From NCBI GenBank assembly GCA_022564195.1, contig JADFLW010000014.1, forward strand, positions 1 through 37,507: DNA of 37,507 bases. Direction: 5' to 3'. Below, piece by piece: positions 1 through 8,196 of this stretch; position 1 is the stretch's first letter; the number at the start of each line of letters is the position of its first letter. The notes below the pieces were generated by a model that ran no database searches, was not told the DNA's origin, and saw nothing but the letters and a program-made list of their open reading frames with translations. The translations under genes were made by a program, and so were the position numbers. The stretch comes from Patescibacteria group bacterium (GTDB lineage Bacteria > Patescibacteriota > Microgenomatia > UBA1400 > Chisholmbacteraceae).

Positions 1-1
1 G

Positions 2-343
2 ATCCTGCCGGGCATTATCGGCTTCGACGATTCGGTCATCCCTCAACTGGAGAACGCCATCCTCGCCGGGCAGGACATCATCCTCCTGGGCGAGCGCGGG
101 CAGGCCAAGAGCAAGCTTATCCGCGACATGGTATCTCTGCTGGATGAGAAAGTCCCGATCATCGCGGGCTGTGAGTTGAACGACAACCCCTTCGACCCGA
201 TCTGCACCCCCTGCAAAATAAAGATCCATGAGAACTGCGACGAGGTGGAGATTCGATGGATCGGGCGCGATGAGCGTTACCTGGAACGCACCTTCGGGGA
301 GGAGTACCTGACCTACAAGCGCAGGGTGCGCCGCTGGGTGTAG
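2..343 (+). CDS. Partial ORF: Mg-chelatase-like AAA+ N-terminus joined to an isoprenylcysteine-methyltransferase-like C-terminus
   Basis: The frame is open from base 2, so the gene starts outside the window, and it ends at the TAG at 341-343. The first ~85 residues resemble the start of magnesium chelatase ChlI-like AAA+ ATPases: an LPGIIGFDD segment, a Walker A loop GERGQAKSK, then a DNPFDPIC..C stretch. In that family WIGRDERY is normally followed by GEKLATPD and some 400 more residues. Here it runs into LERTFGEEYLTYKRRVRRWV, which looks like the extreme C-terminus of isoprenylcysteine/phospholipid methyltransferases (typically ...ER.FGEEY..Y..RV.R). The join keeps frame at a shared DERY-like motif. 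The stretch is visibly GC-richer than everything downstream. I infer a recombined or misassembled fragment, not a functional gene. The family assignments are from memory of motifs. Confidence 0.55.
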   Translation: MLPGIIGFDDSVIPQLENAILAGQDIILLGERGQAKSKLIRDMVSLLDEKVPIIAGCELNDNPFDPICTPCKIKIHENCDEVEIRWIGRDERYLERTFGEEYLTYKRRVRRWV

Positions 344-490
344 CAAGCTGCGTTGCCGAGAAGATAACCCTTCTTGGCCAACTGGTGCTGTCTCAAAAAC
401 GATCGGTCACCTTGTGGGCATCCCGACTCTAGACGCAAGCTCCTTAACACTAACCGAACAAGTCTTTGTGTAAGATGATGCATATGAATC
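344..490. other. Unassigned junction segment
   Basis: These 147 bases carry no ORF I can support on either strand. Composition shifts here from the GC-rich first ~343 bases to the AT-richer style of the rest of the window. The junction between foreign sequence and the glycan locus probably lies inside it, close to 485, because homology of the next protein to its paralogue already runs at about 495 and an in-frame TGA sits at 485-487. A short AAG...CTT hairpin near 360-376 is too small to call. Confidence 0.4.
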
Positions 491-1117
491 ATGTGTGGAG
501 GGACGATTGCTGCCATATTCGCTCTCACAAAACACCGGGTACTTAGCTACTCGTTAACAATTGTAATTCTTCTATTGCTGTTCTATCCCAACCTCAAGCT
601 GTTTAAACCCCAAACCTATCTTAATGTGGAGGATAGCCATTACACGAGCGACGAGTTTATCAAATGGAAGATATCCAAAACCAGCTTCGAATTTGTACCG
701 AAAGGAGTGAAGACCAAAACAGAAATAAGCGAGATCGAAAAAAAGGAAATCACGCAAGTTGCGATCAGCAGAGACCAAATTGCAACTGCACCATACAAGA
801 TCGTTTCAGGAGAAGGAGAAGTCGAGATCAAGCGCAATATGCCTGGATCTCTGATCCTTAAAACGAAAAGCGAACGGGGAATGGAGCTTCAACTAAATAC
901 ATTCGAGTTCCCTGGATGGGAAGTAAAACTGGACGGAACGAAAGTTATCCATCAGTCAGACAATGACTTAAAACTCTTGAGCGTAACAGTCCCTTCCGGA
1001 GAACACACCCTCCAAGCCCGCTTCAAAAACACCCCAATCCGCTCTCTTGCGAACTTTATAACTCTGATAAGCATTGCATTCATATTACTCCTCGAGTTCA
1101 AGATGCAAAAAAAATAA
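491..1117 (+). CDS. 5'-truncated PTPS-related/YfhO-like membrane protein (C-terminal part only)
   Basis: The 208-residue product has one hydrophobic helix near its start (~residues 18-35), an extracellular-looking domain, and a final hydrophobic helix (~190-203). It aligns in order with the last third of the 569-residue protein at 25499: a helix followed by KPQ/NKTQ, then a DEF..P segment, the motif FPGWEVKLDG (FPGWKVALDG in the paralogue), a G.HTL.ARF.ETP/NTP.R stretch, and a terminal helix. The missing N-terminal ~350 residues would carry the multi-helix GT-C-like core. The ATG at 491 has no good claim to be a natural start, since an in-frame TGA at 485-487 lies where upstream homology should continue. 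I read this as a fragment made by the same break that leaves the foreign sequence at 1-343. The function of the full-length family is unknown; transfer of sugars from polyprenyl carriers is plausible. Confidence 0.6.
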   Translation: MCGGTIAAIFALTKHRVLSYSLTIVILLLLFYPNLKLFKPQTYLNVEDSHYTSDEFIKWKISKTSFEFVPKGVKTKTEISEIEKKEITQVAISRDQIATAPYKIVSGEGEVEIKRNMPGSLILKTKSERGMELQLNTFEFPGWEVKLDGTKVIHQSDNDLKLLSVTVPSGEHTLQARFKNTPIRSLANFITLISIAFILLLEFKMQKK

Positions 1118-1156
1118 ATATTTTTGGAGTAACTCCCAAGGGAAAACACAGAGAAA

Positions 1157-1165
1157 TGCTACAAT
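1157..1165 (+). promoter_or_regulatory. Extended -10 promoter element (near-leaderless)
   Basis: TGCTACAAT is an extended -10 box (TGn plus TACAAT). It ends 6 bases before the ATG at 1172, so a start site 6-8 bases downstream of the box would fall on or next to the start codon. No clear -35 hexamer is visible. The same 9-mer recurs at 10162-10170 before another gene start. Confidence 0.5.
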
Positions 1166-1171
1166 AACTGC

Positions 1172-2659
1172 ATGGATGAAACGGTTGTTGAAGAGAGGTT
1201 TCAAGATGAAATCGACATAGAAGCGGTAAAGCGTCGTTCAGTTAAAGGAGTTGTTGCACTAACGAGTAGAACGCTGTTTCTCCAAGTCATCAGTTTTGTC
1301 GCAACTTTCCTTCTTACAGTTTTCCTCTCACCTCGAGAATTCGGGGTGTTTTTCGTGGTATCCGCGGTTGTCAATTTCCTCGTTTACTTCTCTGATATCG
1401 GCTTAGCCGCCGCCCTCATTCAAAGGAAAGAAAGAATCAAGGAAGAAGACCTTGCAACAACATTCACCATTCAACAAATACTCGTTTTGACGCTCGTTGG
1501 AATTTCTTTATCATTCTCTTCAAGAATTGCGGGCTTTTATGGACTATCTCCGGCAGGTTTGGCTCTCTTGCGTGCCCTTATTGTTGCCTTTTTTCTTTCT
1601 TCGCTAAAAACCATCCCTTCGATTATTCTTGAACGCAGACTTCAATTTAATAAACTGATCATTCCACAGATCGTAGAAAACATTCTCTTCTATTCCACGG
1701 CAGTATACTTAGCATGGCAAGGAAGAGGGGTAGACAGCTTCACCACAGCGGTACTGATTCGCGGAATTTCCGGGGTTGTTGTTATTTATGCTTTAGAGCC
1801 CTGGATCCCGAAGTTCGCCATCAAGAGAAAGTCGGCAAAACAACTATTGTCTTTCGGCATACCTTTTCAAGTGAACAGCTTACTGGCACTCGTCAAAGAC
1901 GACATGTTAATAGCCTACCTAGGGAAAGTATTACCTCTGGCACAAGTAGGATTCATCGGCTGGGCGCAGCGTTGGGCATTGATGCCTTTGAGATTTTTCT
2001 CTGACAGCATAATAAAAGTCACTTTCCCTGCTTACTCACGATTGCAGCATGATAGTGAACAACTAAAAAGGGCCGTCGAGAAATCTATATTTGCCGTTGC
2101 AACCGTCGTTTTTCCTTCGGTCGTTGGATTGATAAGTATCGCACCGGCATTGATACGCATTATTCCCGGATATGAAAAGTGGCAGCCGGCTCTTATTTCT
2201 CTGGCTCTTTTCGGAGTGAACGCACTTTGGGCTTCTCTCTCAACAACGCTTACAAATACCTTAAACGCCACAGGCCGTATCAAGACGAGTCTCAAACTCA
2301 TGGTGATGTGGACTGCGCTCACCTGGGGACTGACTCCACTTCTTATTTTCTGGATTGGCTTCAATGGCGTGGCATTGGCTTCAGCAATAACTGCCACCAC
2401 CTCAATAGTCGCTGTCTACTTGGTTAAGCGAATACTACCTATTCAGGTACTTCCCAACATCACCGCTCCCATCATTGGCACGGCCGTCATGGGAACATTC
2501 GTGTATGCGCTCTCGCCGATCATTGCCACCAGCATAGTGGGAATAGCCGCGTTGGTGCTTCTGGCTGCTATACTATACGTGATGCTGATACTCCTATTTG
2601 CGCGAGAAAAAGTGTTCCAAGAGTTATCGCTCGTCCGTCAGTATTTAAGGAAAAAATGA
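1172..2659 (+). CDS. Wzx-type oligosaccharide flippase (MOP superfamily)
   Basis: The 495-residue polytopic membrane protein has about a dozen hydrophobic segments after a charged ~30-residue N-terminal tail. The pattern is that of polysaccharide biosynthesis flippases: an SRTLFLQVISFVATFLLTVFLSP-like first helix, a REFGVFFVVSA loop, and a second-half repeat around residues 225-330. Length and layout match Wzx/RfbX proteins (400-500 residues), which move undecaprenyl-linked oligosaccharides from the inner to the outer face of the membrane. The ATG at 1172 is preceded by an extended -10 box and no ribosome binding site. Its stop overlaps the next start (ATGA at 2656), so it heads a coupled run with a GT2 and the split YfhO-type genes. 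It is the only flippase of this class in the window. The family call is firm; the substrate cannot be told. Confidence 0.88.
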   Translation: MDETVVEERFQDEIDIEAVKRRSVKGVVALTSRTLFLQVISFVATFLLTVFLSPREFGVFFVVSAVVNFLVYFSDIGLAAALIQRKERIKEEDLATTFTIQQILVLTLVGISLSFSSRIAGFYGLSPAGLALLRALIVAFFLSSLKTIPSIILERRLQFNKLIIPQIVENILFYSTAVYLAWQGRGVDSFTTAVLIRGISGVVVIYALEPWIPKFAIKRKSAKQLLSFGIPFQVNSLLALVKDDMLIAYLGKVLPLAQVGFIGWAQRWALMPLRFFSDSIIKVTFPAYSRLQHDSEQLKRAVEKSIFAVATVVFPSVVGLISIAPALIRIIPGYEKWQPALISLALFGVNALWASLSTTLTNTLNATGRIKTSLKLMVMWTALTWGLTPLLIFWIGFNGVALASAITATTSIVAVYLVKRILPIQVLPNITAPIIGTAVMGTFVYALSPIIATSIVGIAALVLLAAILYVMLILLFAREKVFQELSLVRQYLRKK

Positions 2660-3552
2660 GTCTCTCGATTGTTATTTCGGCGTACAACGAGGAAAAAAAC
2701 GTCAAAGATTGTCTCGAGTCTGTGGATTGGGCGGATGAAATCATCTTCGTTGATAATGAATCTACGGATAAAACTGTTGAGGTTGCCAAAAGGTACACAA
2801 AAAAGATCTTCTCCCGTCCCAACAATCCCTTGATGCTGAACCTCAACAAGAACTTCGGGTTCACAAAAGCAAAGGGTGATTGGATCTTAAGTTTGGATGC
2901 CGATGAGAGAGTTTCAAGGAAGCTTCGAGAGGAAATTAAAGAACTTCTCCATCGGCCAGATGGCTATCTGATTCCAAGGAAAAACATCATCTTCGGAAAA
3001 TGGATCAAGCACGGACTTTGGTATCCAGACTATCAACTTCGTCTCTTTCGCAGAGGGAGAGGAAAATTTCCTGGAAAACACAATCACGAGCTTTTGGTTG
3101 TCAAGGGAGAAGTGAGAAAGCTCAAACAGCACATCATCCATTATAACTACACGTCGGTGAATGAGTATCTTAAAAAAATCACCTATTATTATTCGGACAA
3201 CGAAGCCAAAAACTTCTTAGAGTCCGGAAAAACCATTCATTGGCACGATGCCATCCGAATGCCGGCCTCTGATTTTCTTACCAATTTCTTTGCCCGAAAA
3301 GGATACAAAGACGGCCTCCATGGATTGGTGCTAGCGATGCTCCAGGCGTTCTACACCTTGGTCGTCTTTGCCAAAATTTGGGAAAAACAGGGATTTTGGG
3401 AATACAACAATGAACAATTTTTATCTGACGCACAAAAAGAATTCGCATCCAAAGGCAGAGAACTAAGCTATTGGCTAACAAGAGTAAAAGAAGAGCATGC
3501 TGGAAAAGCAACGAAGCTTGTCCTTAAATTGAAAAACAAGCTGTTCTCATGA
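2656..3552 (+). CDS. GT2 glycosyltransferase, WaaE/KdtX-like
   Basis: The 298-residue GT-A fold enzyme has the N-terminal nucleotide-binding stretch SIVISAYNEEKNVKDCLESV (residues 4-23), a VDNESTDKT loop, and the catalytic DAD at 81-83 followed by ERVS. The later block IPRKNIIFGKWI..G.WYPDYQLRLFRRG is characteristic of the WaaE-like beta-glycosyltransferases of LPS-core-type systems. Two closely similar relatives occur here (10195 and 27205). It probably acts at the cytoplasmic face, adding a hexose to a lipid-linked acceptor; donor and acceptor are unknown. It is translationally coupled on both sides (ATGA with the flippase at 2656 and with the YfhO half at 3549). The C-terminal ~50 residues are lysine-rich and lie beyond the conserved domain. 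Confidence 0.87.
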   Translation: MSLSIVISAYNEEKNVKDCLESVDWADEIIFVDNESTDKTVEVAKRYTKKIFSRPNNPLMLNLNKNFGFTKAKGDWILSLDADERVSRKLREEIKELLHRPDGYLIPRKNIIFGKWIKHGLWYPDYQLRLFRRGRGKFPGKHNHELLVVKGEVRKLKQHIIHYNYTSVNEYLKKITYYYSDNEAKNFLESGKTIHWHDAIRMPASDFLTNFFARKGYKDGLHGLVLAMLQAFYTLVVFAKIWEKQGFWEYNNEQFLSDAQKEFASKGRELSYWLTRVKEEHAGKATKLVLKLKNKLFS

Positions 3553-4685
3553 AGCAACGTTGGCCGCTGTTGCTCCTGGTTCTGTTGACTGTCGTATTCT
3601 TTTCCCCCTCTCTCATTCGTGGCGAAGGGTTTCTTTACGCCGACAACTTCTCCCATCAACTACCAACACTCTCATTTTGGAAACAAGAAATTTTGAAAGG
3701 AAAGCTTCCACTATGGAATCCGTATATCTTAGGAGGCATTCCGTTCTTGGCTGACCTCTCGCATAACACCTTATCACCGACGAATGTTCTTTATCTCTTG
3801 CTTCCAATACCAGTAGCCTTGACGATTCTTGTTCTCGTCTACATAGGAATCGCAGCGGCATTCACCTATCTGTATATAAAAGCCATCACCGGAAAGATAG
3901 TGCCGAGTCTTTTCTCGGCTGTAGCCTTTGCCTTTTCCGGAACGGTGATCGCTGCGGTCAACGATATCAACTCGCTTCAAGGAATTGCCTTTATCCCTGT
4001 GGTAATGTTCGTGGCACACAAGTGGATGGCCAAGAAGGATTTGCCTCTCACAGTTTGGCTTATCGCAGTGCTGACGCTTCAGTTCATCTCCTCTCATCCA
4101 CAGTACAGCTACTACACCTGGATGATGGTAGCAGCCTATATCCTCGTCAACGCCCCAGGAAAACTGAGAAAGAATATTAGAGACACATTCGCAATATTCG
4201 CCACAGTGTTTGCGCTCTCTGCGGTTCAATTAATTCCCTTTTTGGAGTTTACCAGGGAAGCTTTCAGACCAGAGACGAGTTCGTTTGCCACCCAAAATCA
4301 ACTTCAGATAAAAGAACTCCCAAGATTCGTGCTCGCCAATTTCTACGGATCTTGGCGCCAAGGATCATCTTGGGGTCCTGGAGCGCAACTGGAGACGGGG
4401 CTTGCAAACACCGAAGGATATCTAGGGCTTTTGCCATTGATGTTGGCGGCAATGGCGGCCTTGACAAATACGTCCAGACACGCGCGCTTTTGGATGGCAG
4501 CAGCGCTCCTCTCTTTTCTCTTGAGTCTTGGTAGCCAAACCCCAATATACGAGCTTGCAAGGGGAGTCTTACCACTCTTTTCCAAATTTCGCTCCCCAAT
4601 CCGCATCCTATCGGTGTATAGCTTTGCAGTTGCAACCTTGGCCGGTTTAACACTTGCAGAAATCAAGACAAAAGGAAAAAGATGA
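3549..4685 (+). CDS. YfhO-type membrane protein, N-terminal half (split gene, part 1)
   Basis: The 378 residues carry roughly nine or ten hydrophobic helices. The first extracellular loop reads YADNFSHQLPTLSFWKQEILKGKLPLWNPYILGGIPFLAD (about residues 31-70), the hallmark of bacterial YfhO-family proteins (GT-C-like). It aligns with residues 1 to ~420 of the intact 767-residue protein at 13631 (paired features include PLWNPY, FSG, SVQ..P..E and RSPIR/QPSRL). It then stops at TGA 4683-4685, inside a cytoplasmic loop, just after a GGAAAAAG run. The second half begins at ATG 4682 in another frame. YfhO in Firmicutes is linked to teichoic/lipoteichoic acid glycosylation; a role in adding sugars outside the membrane is inferred. 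It may be a true two-subunit fission or a frameshift in an A5 run. Confidence 0.75.
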   Translation: MKQRWPLLLLVLLTVVFFSPSLIRGEGFLYADNFSHQLPTLSFWKQEILKGKLPLWNPYILGGIPFLADLSHNTLSPTNVLYLLLPIPVALTILVLVYIGIAAAFTYLYIKAITGKIVPSLFSAVAFAFSGTVIAAVNDINSLQGIAFIPVVMFVAHKWMAKKDLPLTVWLIAVLTLQFISSHPQYSYYTWMMVAAYILVNAPGKLRKNIRDTFAIFATVFALSAVQLIPFLEFTREAFRPETSSFATQNQLQIKELPRFVLANFYGSWRQGSSWGPGAQLETGLANTEGYLGLLPLMLAAMAALTNTSRHARFWMAAALLSFLLSLGSQTPIYELARGVLPLFSKFRSPIRILSVYSFAVATLAGLTLAEIKTKGKR

Positions 4686-5779
4686 CATCACTCTCAATGT
4701 ATTTGCTAACCGTGCTCTACCAATTGCTAAAGGGACGCTCAATAGAAGAAAGCCCAGCATACAATGAACAAAAAATGCGGATCATCGTTGAGACTATCGA
4801 GCGCAACATCGCGATAAGTGCAACGATCGCCATTTTGGCACTGCTTATTTGGAAGAAAAAAAGAACGTGGTTTGTGAGGGCAGCTTTGCTATTGACAATA
4901 GTTGAGTTATTCATATTTTCTCGCGGAAATTTGATTACCATTCCTCTAAAGATTGTTCAACAACCCAATGAGGTCAGCCAGTGGCTAGCAAGGAAAGAAG
5001 AAAACACTCGTTTCTTCTCAACAAGCGATAATCTTCCATACACAGGGTTGAGTGTCTATTGGACGCATCTTCGGGCTCGTGAGCCGTTTTCACCCAACAA
5101 ACTCACAAGTAGGGAACTCAAAAACTTTCAACGGTTCAGACATGAGCTCCAAGTTGTTCCTCAAAATCAAGGGATACCAGCAAAAGTCCAAGATGCATCC
5201 GGGTACGCCGCTCTAGTGCCGCAGTCCTATCTTAGGTTTTGGCAGGAAAATCCCCCAAGTCCCAACTCGGTAGCGGTTGATGATCTCAAGGATCCGAAAC
5301 TTAACGTTGTCGGCGTAAAGTTTTTCATTACCGGATATCCGCAGGACTATATTGACCCTTTAGATGAAGAAAGATTCCAACTCGTTTATGAAGCCAACGG
5401 CGTCCGAGTCTATGAGAATACCGAGGCCTGGCCCCGAGCTTTTTTGCTTAAGGGAGGAGAACCAGAAGCAGCAGAAATAACGAAATATGAACCAACGCAC
5501 GTTAGCATCCAAGCGGAAAGCAGAGAGACAGCTGAGCTGGTGCTCACGGACACGCACTATCCTGGCTGGATCGCCAAGGTAGATGGCAGGGAAGTGCCGA
5601 TAGAAAAATATCAAGGAACGTTTCGGCAGATTACGGTCCCTGAAGGAAAACACGAGGTGGAATTTCTCTACAAACCGAAATCAGTCAAAGTCGGTGCTAT
5701 AATTTCGCTTACAACCCTCTTTGGGGTAGCGGTGGTTTGGCTATGGAAAAGAAAACAAAGGTTACAATCGTCATCTTAA
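4682..5779 (+). CDS. YfhO-type membrane protein, C-terminal half (split gene, part 2)
   Basis: The 365 residues start with two hydrophobic helices, pass through a region like the YfhO extracellular domain, and end in a beta-rich module with YPGWIAKVDGREVPIEKYQG followed by GKHEVEFLYKP and a last helix. This matches the second half of the intact protein at 13631, where the same block reads FPGWTATLDG. The ATG at 4682 shares bases with the stop of part 1 (ATGA), so re-initiation or coupling is possible. A one-base indel in the preceding A-run would fuse both parts into a ~743-residue protein of normal family length. The downstream GT2 starts inside this gene's last 37 bases. The two halves would have to associate in the membrane if the split is real. 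Confidence 0.73.
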   Translation: MTSLSMYLLTVLYQLLKGRSIEESPAYNEQKMRIIVETIERNIAISATIAILALLIWKKKRTWFVRAALLLTIVELFIFSRGNLITIPLKIVQQPNEVSQWLARKEENTRFFSTSDNLPYTGLSVYWTHLRAREPFSPNKLTSRELKNFQRFRHELQVVPQNQGIPAKVQDASGYAALVPQSYLRFWQENPPSPNSVAVDDLKDPKLNVVGVKFFITGYPQDYIDPLDEERFQLVYEANGVRVYENTEAWPRAFLLKGGEPEAAEITKYEPTHVSIQAESRETAELVLTDTHYPGWIAKVDGREVPIEKYQGTFRQITVPEGKHEVEFLYKPKSVKVGAIISLTTLFGVAVVWLWKRKQRLQSSS

Positions 5780-6663
5780 ATTACAACGGCAAACAGGACA
5801 CTCTTAAGTGTCTCGAATCCATTCGGAAGCTAGTGCAGGACAAGGTGCAAGTGGAAACGTTCGTGGTTGACAATGGATCAAGTGACGACTCGGTAAAATC
5901 AGTCAAAAAGCAATTTCCCCAAGTAAAGGTCATTGAAAACCGCAAGAATCTTGGCTTCTGTGAGGGAAACAATGTCGGCGTTAAGGCCGCGTTCAAAGAG
6001 GGCGCAGACTATGTGCTTATCCTCAACAACGATACACTCGTGGATCCCTTACTTGTTGAAGAATTGGTAAAGACGGCCAAAAGAGAACACGCCGATGTCG
6101 CATCTCCAAAAATTTACTTCGCTCCCGGATATGAATTCCACAAAGATCGATACAACCAGGAAGAGCGAGGAAAAGTGATCTGGTATGCAGGAGGCCTCAT
6201 CGACTGGAAGAATGTCTTACCTTCACATCGGGGCGTTGATGAGGTAGATCAGGGACAATTCGACCAATCCGGTGAAACAAAGTTTGTCACGGGCTGCGCA
6301 ACGCTGGTTTCCAAAGAAGTATTTGAAGATATTGGACTCTATGATCCAGTCTATATGTTCTACTTTGAGGATGCCGATTTTTCCATCCGCGCCCGAAAGC
6401 GGGGGTACAAAGTCCTCTATACACCCAAAGCTGTGCTCTGGCACAAGAATGCCGCGAGCTTCGGAGGCTCAGGCTCACCATTTCAAGACTATTTCATCAC
6501 GCGCAATCGTTTGATCTTCGGTCTGCGGCATGCGCCTATACGAAGTAAATTCGCGCTTCTTCGCGAGTCTTTACGATTCCTTGCAAAAGGTCCAGCCCGA
6601 AGACGAAGAGCGATTGCTGATGCAATGCTGAGACGACTTCCTGATATTAATTCTATACGCTAG
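5743..6663 (+). CDS. GT2 glycosyltransferase, rhamnosyltransferase-like
   Basis: The protein has 306 residues from ATG 5743. A TTG two codons earlier is possible but MEKKTKVTIVILNYNG is the usual family start. It has the Rossmann-like LNYNGKQDTLKCLESI, VDNGSSDDS, the metal-binding NND at ~95-97, and the late block GCATLVSKEVFEDIGLYDP.YMFYFEDADFS.RAR..GY typical of rhamnosyltransferase-like GT2 proteins (WbbL type), ending in LWHKNAASFG. The start lies 37 bases inside the preceding YfhO half in another frame, the same arrangement as at 15903. It would transfer a sugar from a nucleotide donor on the cytoplasmic side. Rhamnose as donor is a guess from resemblance only; no dTDP-rhamnose genes are present. 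Confidence 0.85.
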   Translation: MEKKTKVTIVILNYNGKQDTLKCLESIRKLVQDKVQVETFVVDNGSSDDSVKSVKKQFPQVKVIENRKNLGFCEGNNVGVKAAFKEGADYVLILNNDTLVDPLLVEELVKTAKREHADVASPKIYFAPGYEFHKDRYNQEERGKVIWYAGGLIDWKNVLPSHRGVDEVDQGQFDQSGETKFVTGCATLVSKEVFEDIGLYDPVYMFYFEDADFSIRARKRGYKVLYTPKAVLWHKNAASFGGSGSPFQDYFITRNRLIFGLRHAPIRSKFALLRESLRFLAKGPARRRRAIADAMLRRLPDINSIR

Positions 6664-6683
6664 ATTTGCCGGAAACTCTCCGA

Positions 6684-6689
6684 TAGAAT
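6684..6689 (+). promoter_or_regulatory. -10 element, near-leaderless
   Basis: TAGAAT ends 6 bases before the ATG at 6696, in a 32-base gap after the preceding stop. No -35 or ribosome binding site is visible. The spacing to the start codon matches the element at 1157-1165. Confidence 0.35.
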
Positions 6690-6695
6690 ACCCCC

Positions 6696-7427
6696 ATGAC
6701 GCAAACTCCAGAACTTTCCGTTGTCGTTCCTGTTTATAACGAGGAAAATCGTATAAAACACGGGCTCAAGGAAATCCTCAAGTATCTGGATGGGAAGAAA
6801 TATTCTTGGGAGCTCGTCATTGTCGACGATGGTTCATCAGATCAAACCATTACCCTTGCAAGGAACATACTTGTGAAGATCAAAAATGCTAGGGTGCTTG
6901 CTAGTCAACATGCTGGAAAAGGAGGAGCAATTAAGAAAGGGGTGTTGAACTCTAAGGGCAAGTGGGTGATATTTCTTGATATCGATTTAGCAACGCCAAT
7001 GAACCAGCTGGAAAAGTTCATGGATATCCGTGAAAAGTTCGACATCATCATCGGATCTCGAAAGATCAAAGGAGCACGAATCCTCGTGCATCAACCGAAA
7101 TTCAGAGAGGCCGGAGGAAGAATCTTCACATTTTTAACAAATCTGTTGCTGACAAAAGACATCTCAGACATCACCTGCGGATTTAAACTGTTCAGAGGAC
7201 AGGTAGCAAAAAAACTCTTTCGCCAGTCGCTCCTCACGGGGTGGAGCTTTGATGCCGAAGTTTTATTCTTGGCACAAAAGACAGGAGCACGAATCAAGGA
7301 AATGCCCGTGAGCTGGCGCGACGATCCCCAAACACGAGTCAATCTCCTTCGCGACACCGTAGAGTCATTCTTGGGGCTCATAAAAATACGCCTCAACCAG
7401 TTTCAGGGGAAATACGATCTTCTCTAG
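6696..7427 (+). CDS. GT2, polyprenyl/dolichyl-phosphate glucose synthase-like (ALG5-like)
   Basis: The 243 residues contain VVPVYNEENRI (9-19), VDDGSSDQT (43-51), HAGKGGAIKKGVLNSKG (72-88), the catalytic DID in LDIDLATP (94-101), IGSRKIKGA, and DITCGFKLFRGQVAKKLF. The string D.DLATP and the CGFKLF block are typical of dolichyl-phosphate beta-glucosyltransferase-like enzymes, which load a sugar from a nucleotide donor onto a polyprenyl phosphate. There is no C-terminal membrane domain, so it is the soluble short form. Its product would be the donor needed by the PMT/GT-C proteins in this locus. The 3' end overlaps by 4 bases the end of the minus-strand methyltransferase. Confidence 0.83.
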   Translation: MTQTPELSVVVPVYNEENRIKHGLKEILKYLDGKKYSWELVIVDDGSSDQTITLARNILVKIKNARVLASQHAGKGGAIKKGVLNSKGKWVIFLDIDLATPMNQLEKFMDIREKFDIIIGSRKIKGARILVHQPKFREAGGRIFTFLTNLLLTKDISDITCGFKLFRGQVAKKLFRQSLLTGWSFDAEVLFLAQKTGARIKEMPVSWRDDPQTRVNLLRDTVESFLGLIKIRLNQFQGKYDLL

Positions 7428-8164
7428 ACCTTCTTGCAGACACAGATAATCGATAATCCCGCGGGAAGGCTGGCGCGCTTGACAATCTCTGTTTCTACAG
7501 TAGAGAGTATCAGAAGAATTCGGTTCATTAAGGGAGGTAATCCAACAAAATCAGAATGAGTTCGAGCCCGGTGGCCCAAGAGTGTCTTTGCCAACCGAAA
7601 AAAGATAGCGAGGGGGAGAAGGTACGTGTAAAAATAGGATCGTCGAACCACAACAAACCCAGTTCGATGGAGCTTCTCAACCAACCTCGTTCTCCTGTAC
7701 CTTCGCTTATGTCCGAGAGCCTCATCCCAATAGGTCCACAGCGCGGGATACGCGGGGACGGTCAGGACAAACAAGCCTCCGGGCTTGAGCACCCGGTGGA
7801 CTTCACGAAGAGCAAACGCATCTGAATCAAGATGCTCTAACACATCAAGCATTGTGACAACATCTGCCATTCCTGTTCGTAGAGGCCAAGTGTGTGCAAG
7901 GTCTGCCACGACGACGTCATCTAATCCTCGTTTCTTACAAAAGATAAGTGCTTGAGCCGAGCCATCAATGCCAGTCGCGTTGCCGTAAGAAGAAAGTTCA
8001 GTAAGCATCATTCCCGTTCCGCAACCGACATCAACGAACTGCAGCACCCCTTTTCGACTTTTCAGGTACGGCGTAAGTGACGAGAAAACCATCCGCCGCT
8101 TAGCCACATGCCACCAGTAAGTTTCCTCAAGACGATACATTTCTGAAATGAGATCAGCGCGCAT
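7424..8164 (-). CDS. Class I SAM-dependent methyltransferase
   Basis: This 246-residue protein is the only gene on the minus strand. The SAM motif I is VDVGCGTG (~residues 44-51), an acidic residue follows in TGIDGS (motif II), then MLDVLEHLDSDA (post-I/motif IV type) and HRVLKPGGLFVLTVPAY. The C-terminal half has hydrophobic stretches (YLLPLAIFFRL, LLILSTVE), suggesting membrane association, as in methyltransferases acting on lipid-linked glycans. It is convergent with the ALG5-like gene (4-base overlap) and divergent from 8207 across a 42-base gap. Target unknown: sugar O-methylation, chain-end capping or a lipid are possible. Methyl capping is a known chain-length control in some O-antigen systems, but nothing here proves that. 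Confidence 0.85.
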   Translation of the reverse strand: MRADLISEMYRLEETYWWHVAKRRMVFSSLTPYLKSRKGVLQFVDVGCGTGMMLTELSSYGNATGIDGSAQALIFCKKRGLDDVVVADLAHTWPLRTGMADVVTMLDVLEHLDSDAFALREVHRVLKPGGLFVLTVPAYPALWTYWDEALGHKRRYRRTRLVEKLHRTGFVVVRRSYFYTYLLPLAIFFRLAKTLLGHRARTHSDFVGLPPLMNRILLILSTVETEIVKRASLPAGLSIICVCKKV

Positions 8165-8178
8165 AGCAAATGACGGTT

Positions 8179-8184
8179 ATCATA
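8179..8184 (-). promoter_or_regulatory. Putative -10 of the minus-strand methyltransferase
   Basis: On the minus strand this reads TATGAT, 14 bases before the ATG whose first base is 8164. It lies 6 bp from the opposite-strand TATAAT at 8191, making a very compact divergent promoter pair in a 42-bp gap. No -35 is visible. Confidence 0.3.
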
Positions 8185-8190
8185 TTTGTC

Positions 8191-8196
8191 TATAAT
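8191..8196 (+). promoter_or_regulatory. Consensus -10 box overlapping an apparent upstream start
   Basis: A perfect TATAAT lies 10 bases before ATG 8207, so the transcript would begin at about 8203. This decides the start of the next gene: the in-frame TTG at 8186 lies upstream of the box and cannot be in the mRNA. GGAG at 8201-8204 is only 2 bases from the ATG and probably not functional. Confidence 0.5.

Noticed and set aside
1123-1133. TTTGGAGTAAC shared with 25470-25480, both next to PTPS-related genes
   Set aside because: Chance 11-base matches are expected in number within 37 kb, and the flanks are unrelated. The positions relative to the genes also differ (downstream of one, upstream of the other).
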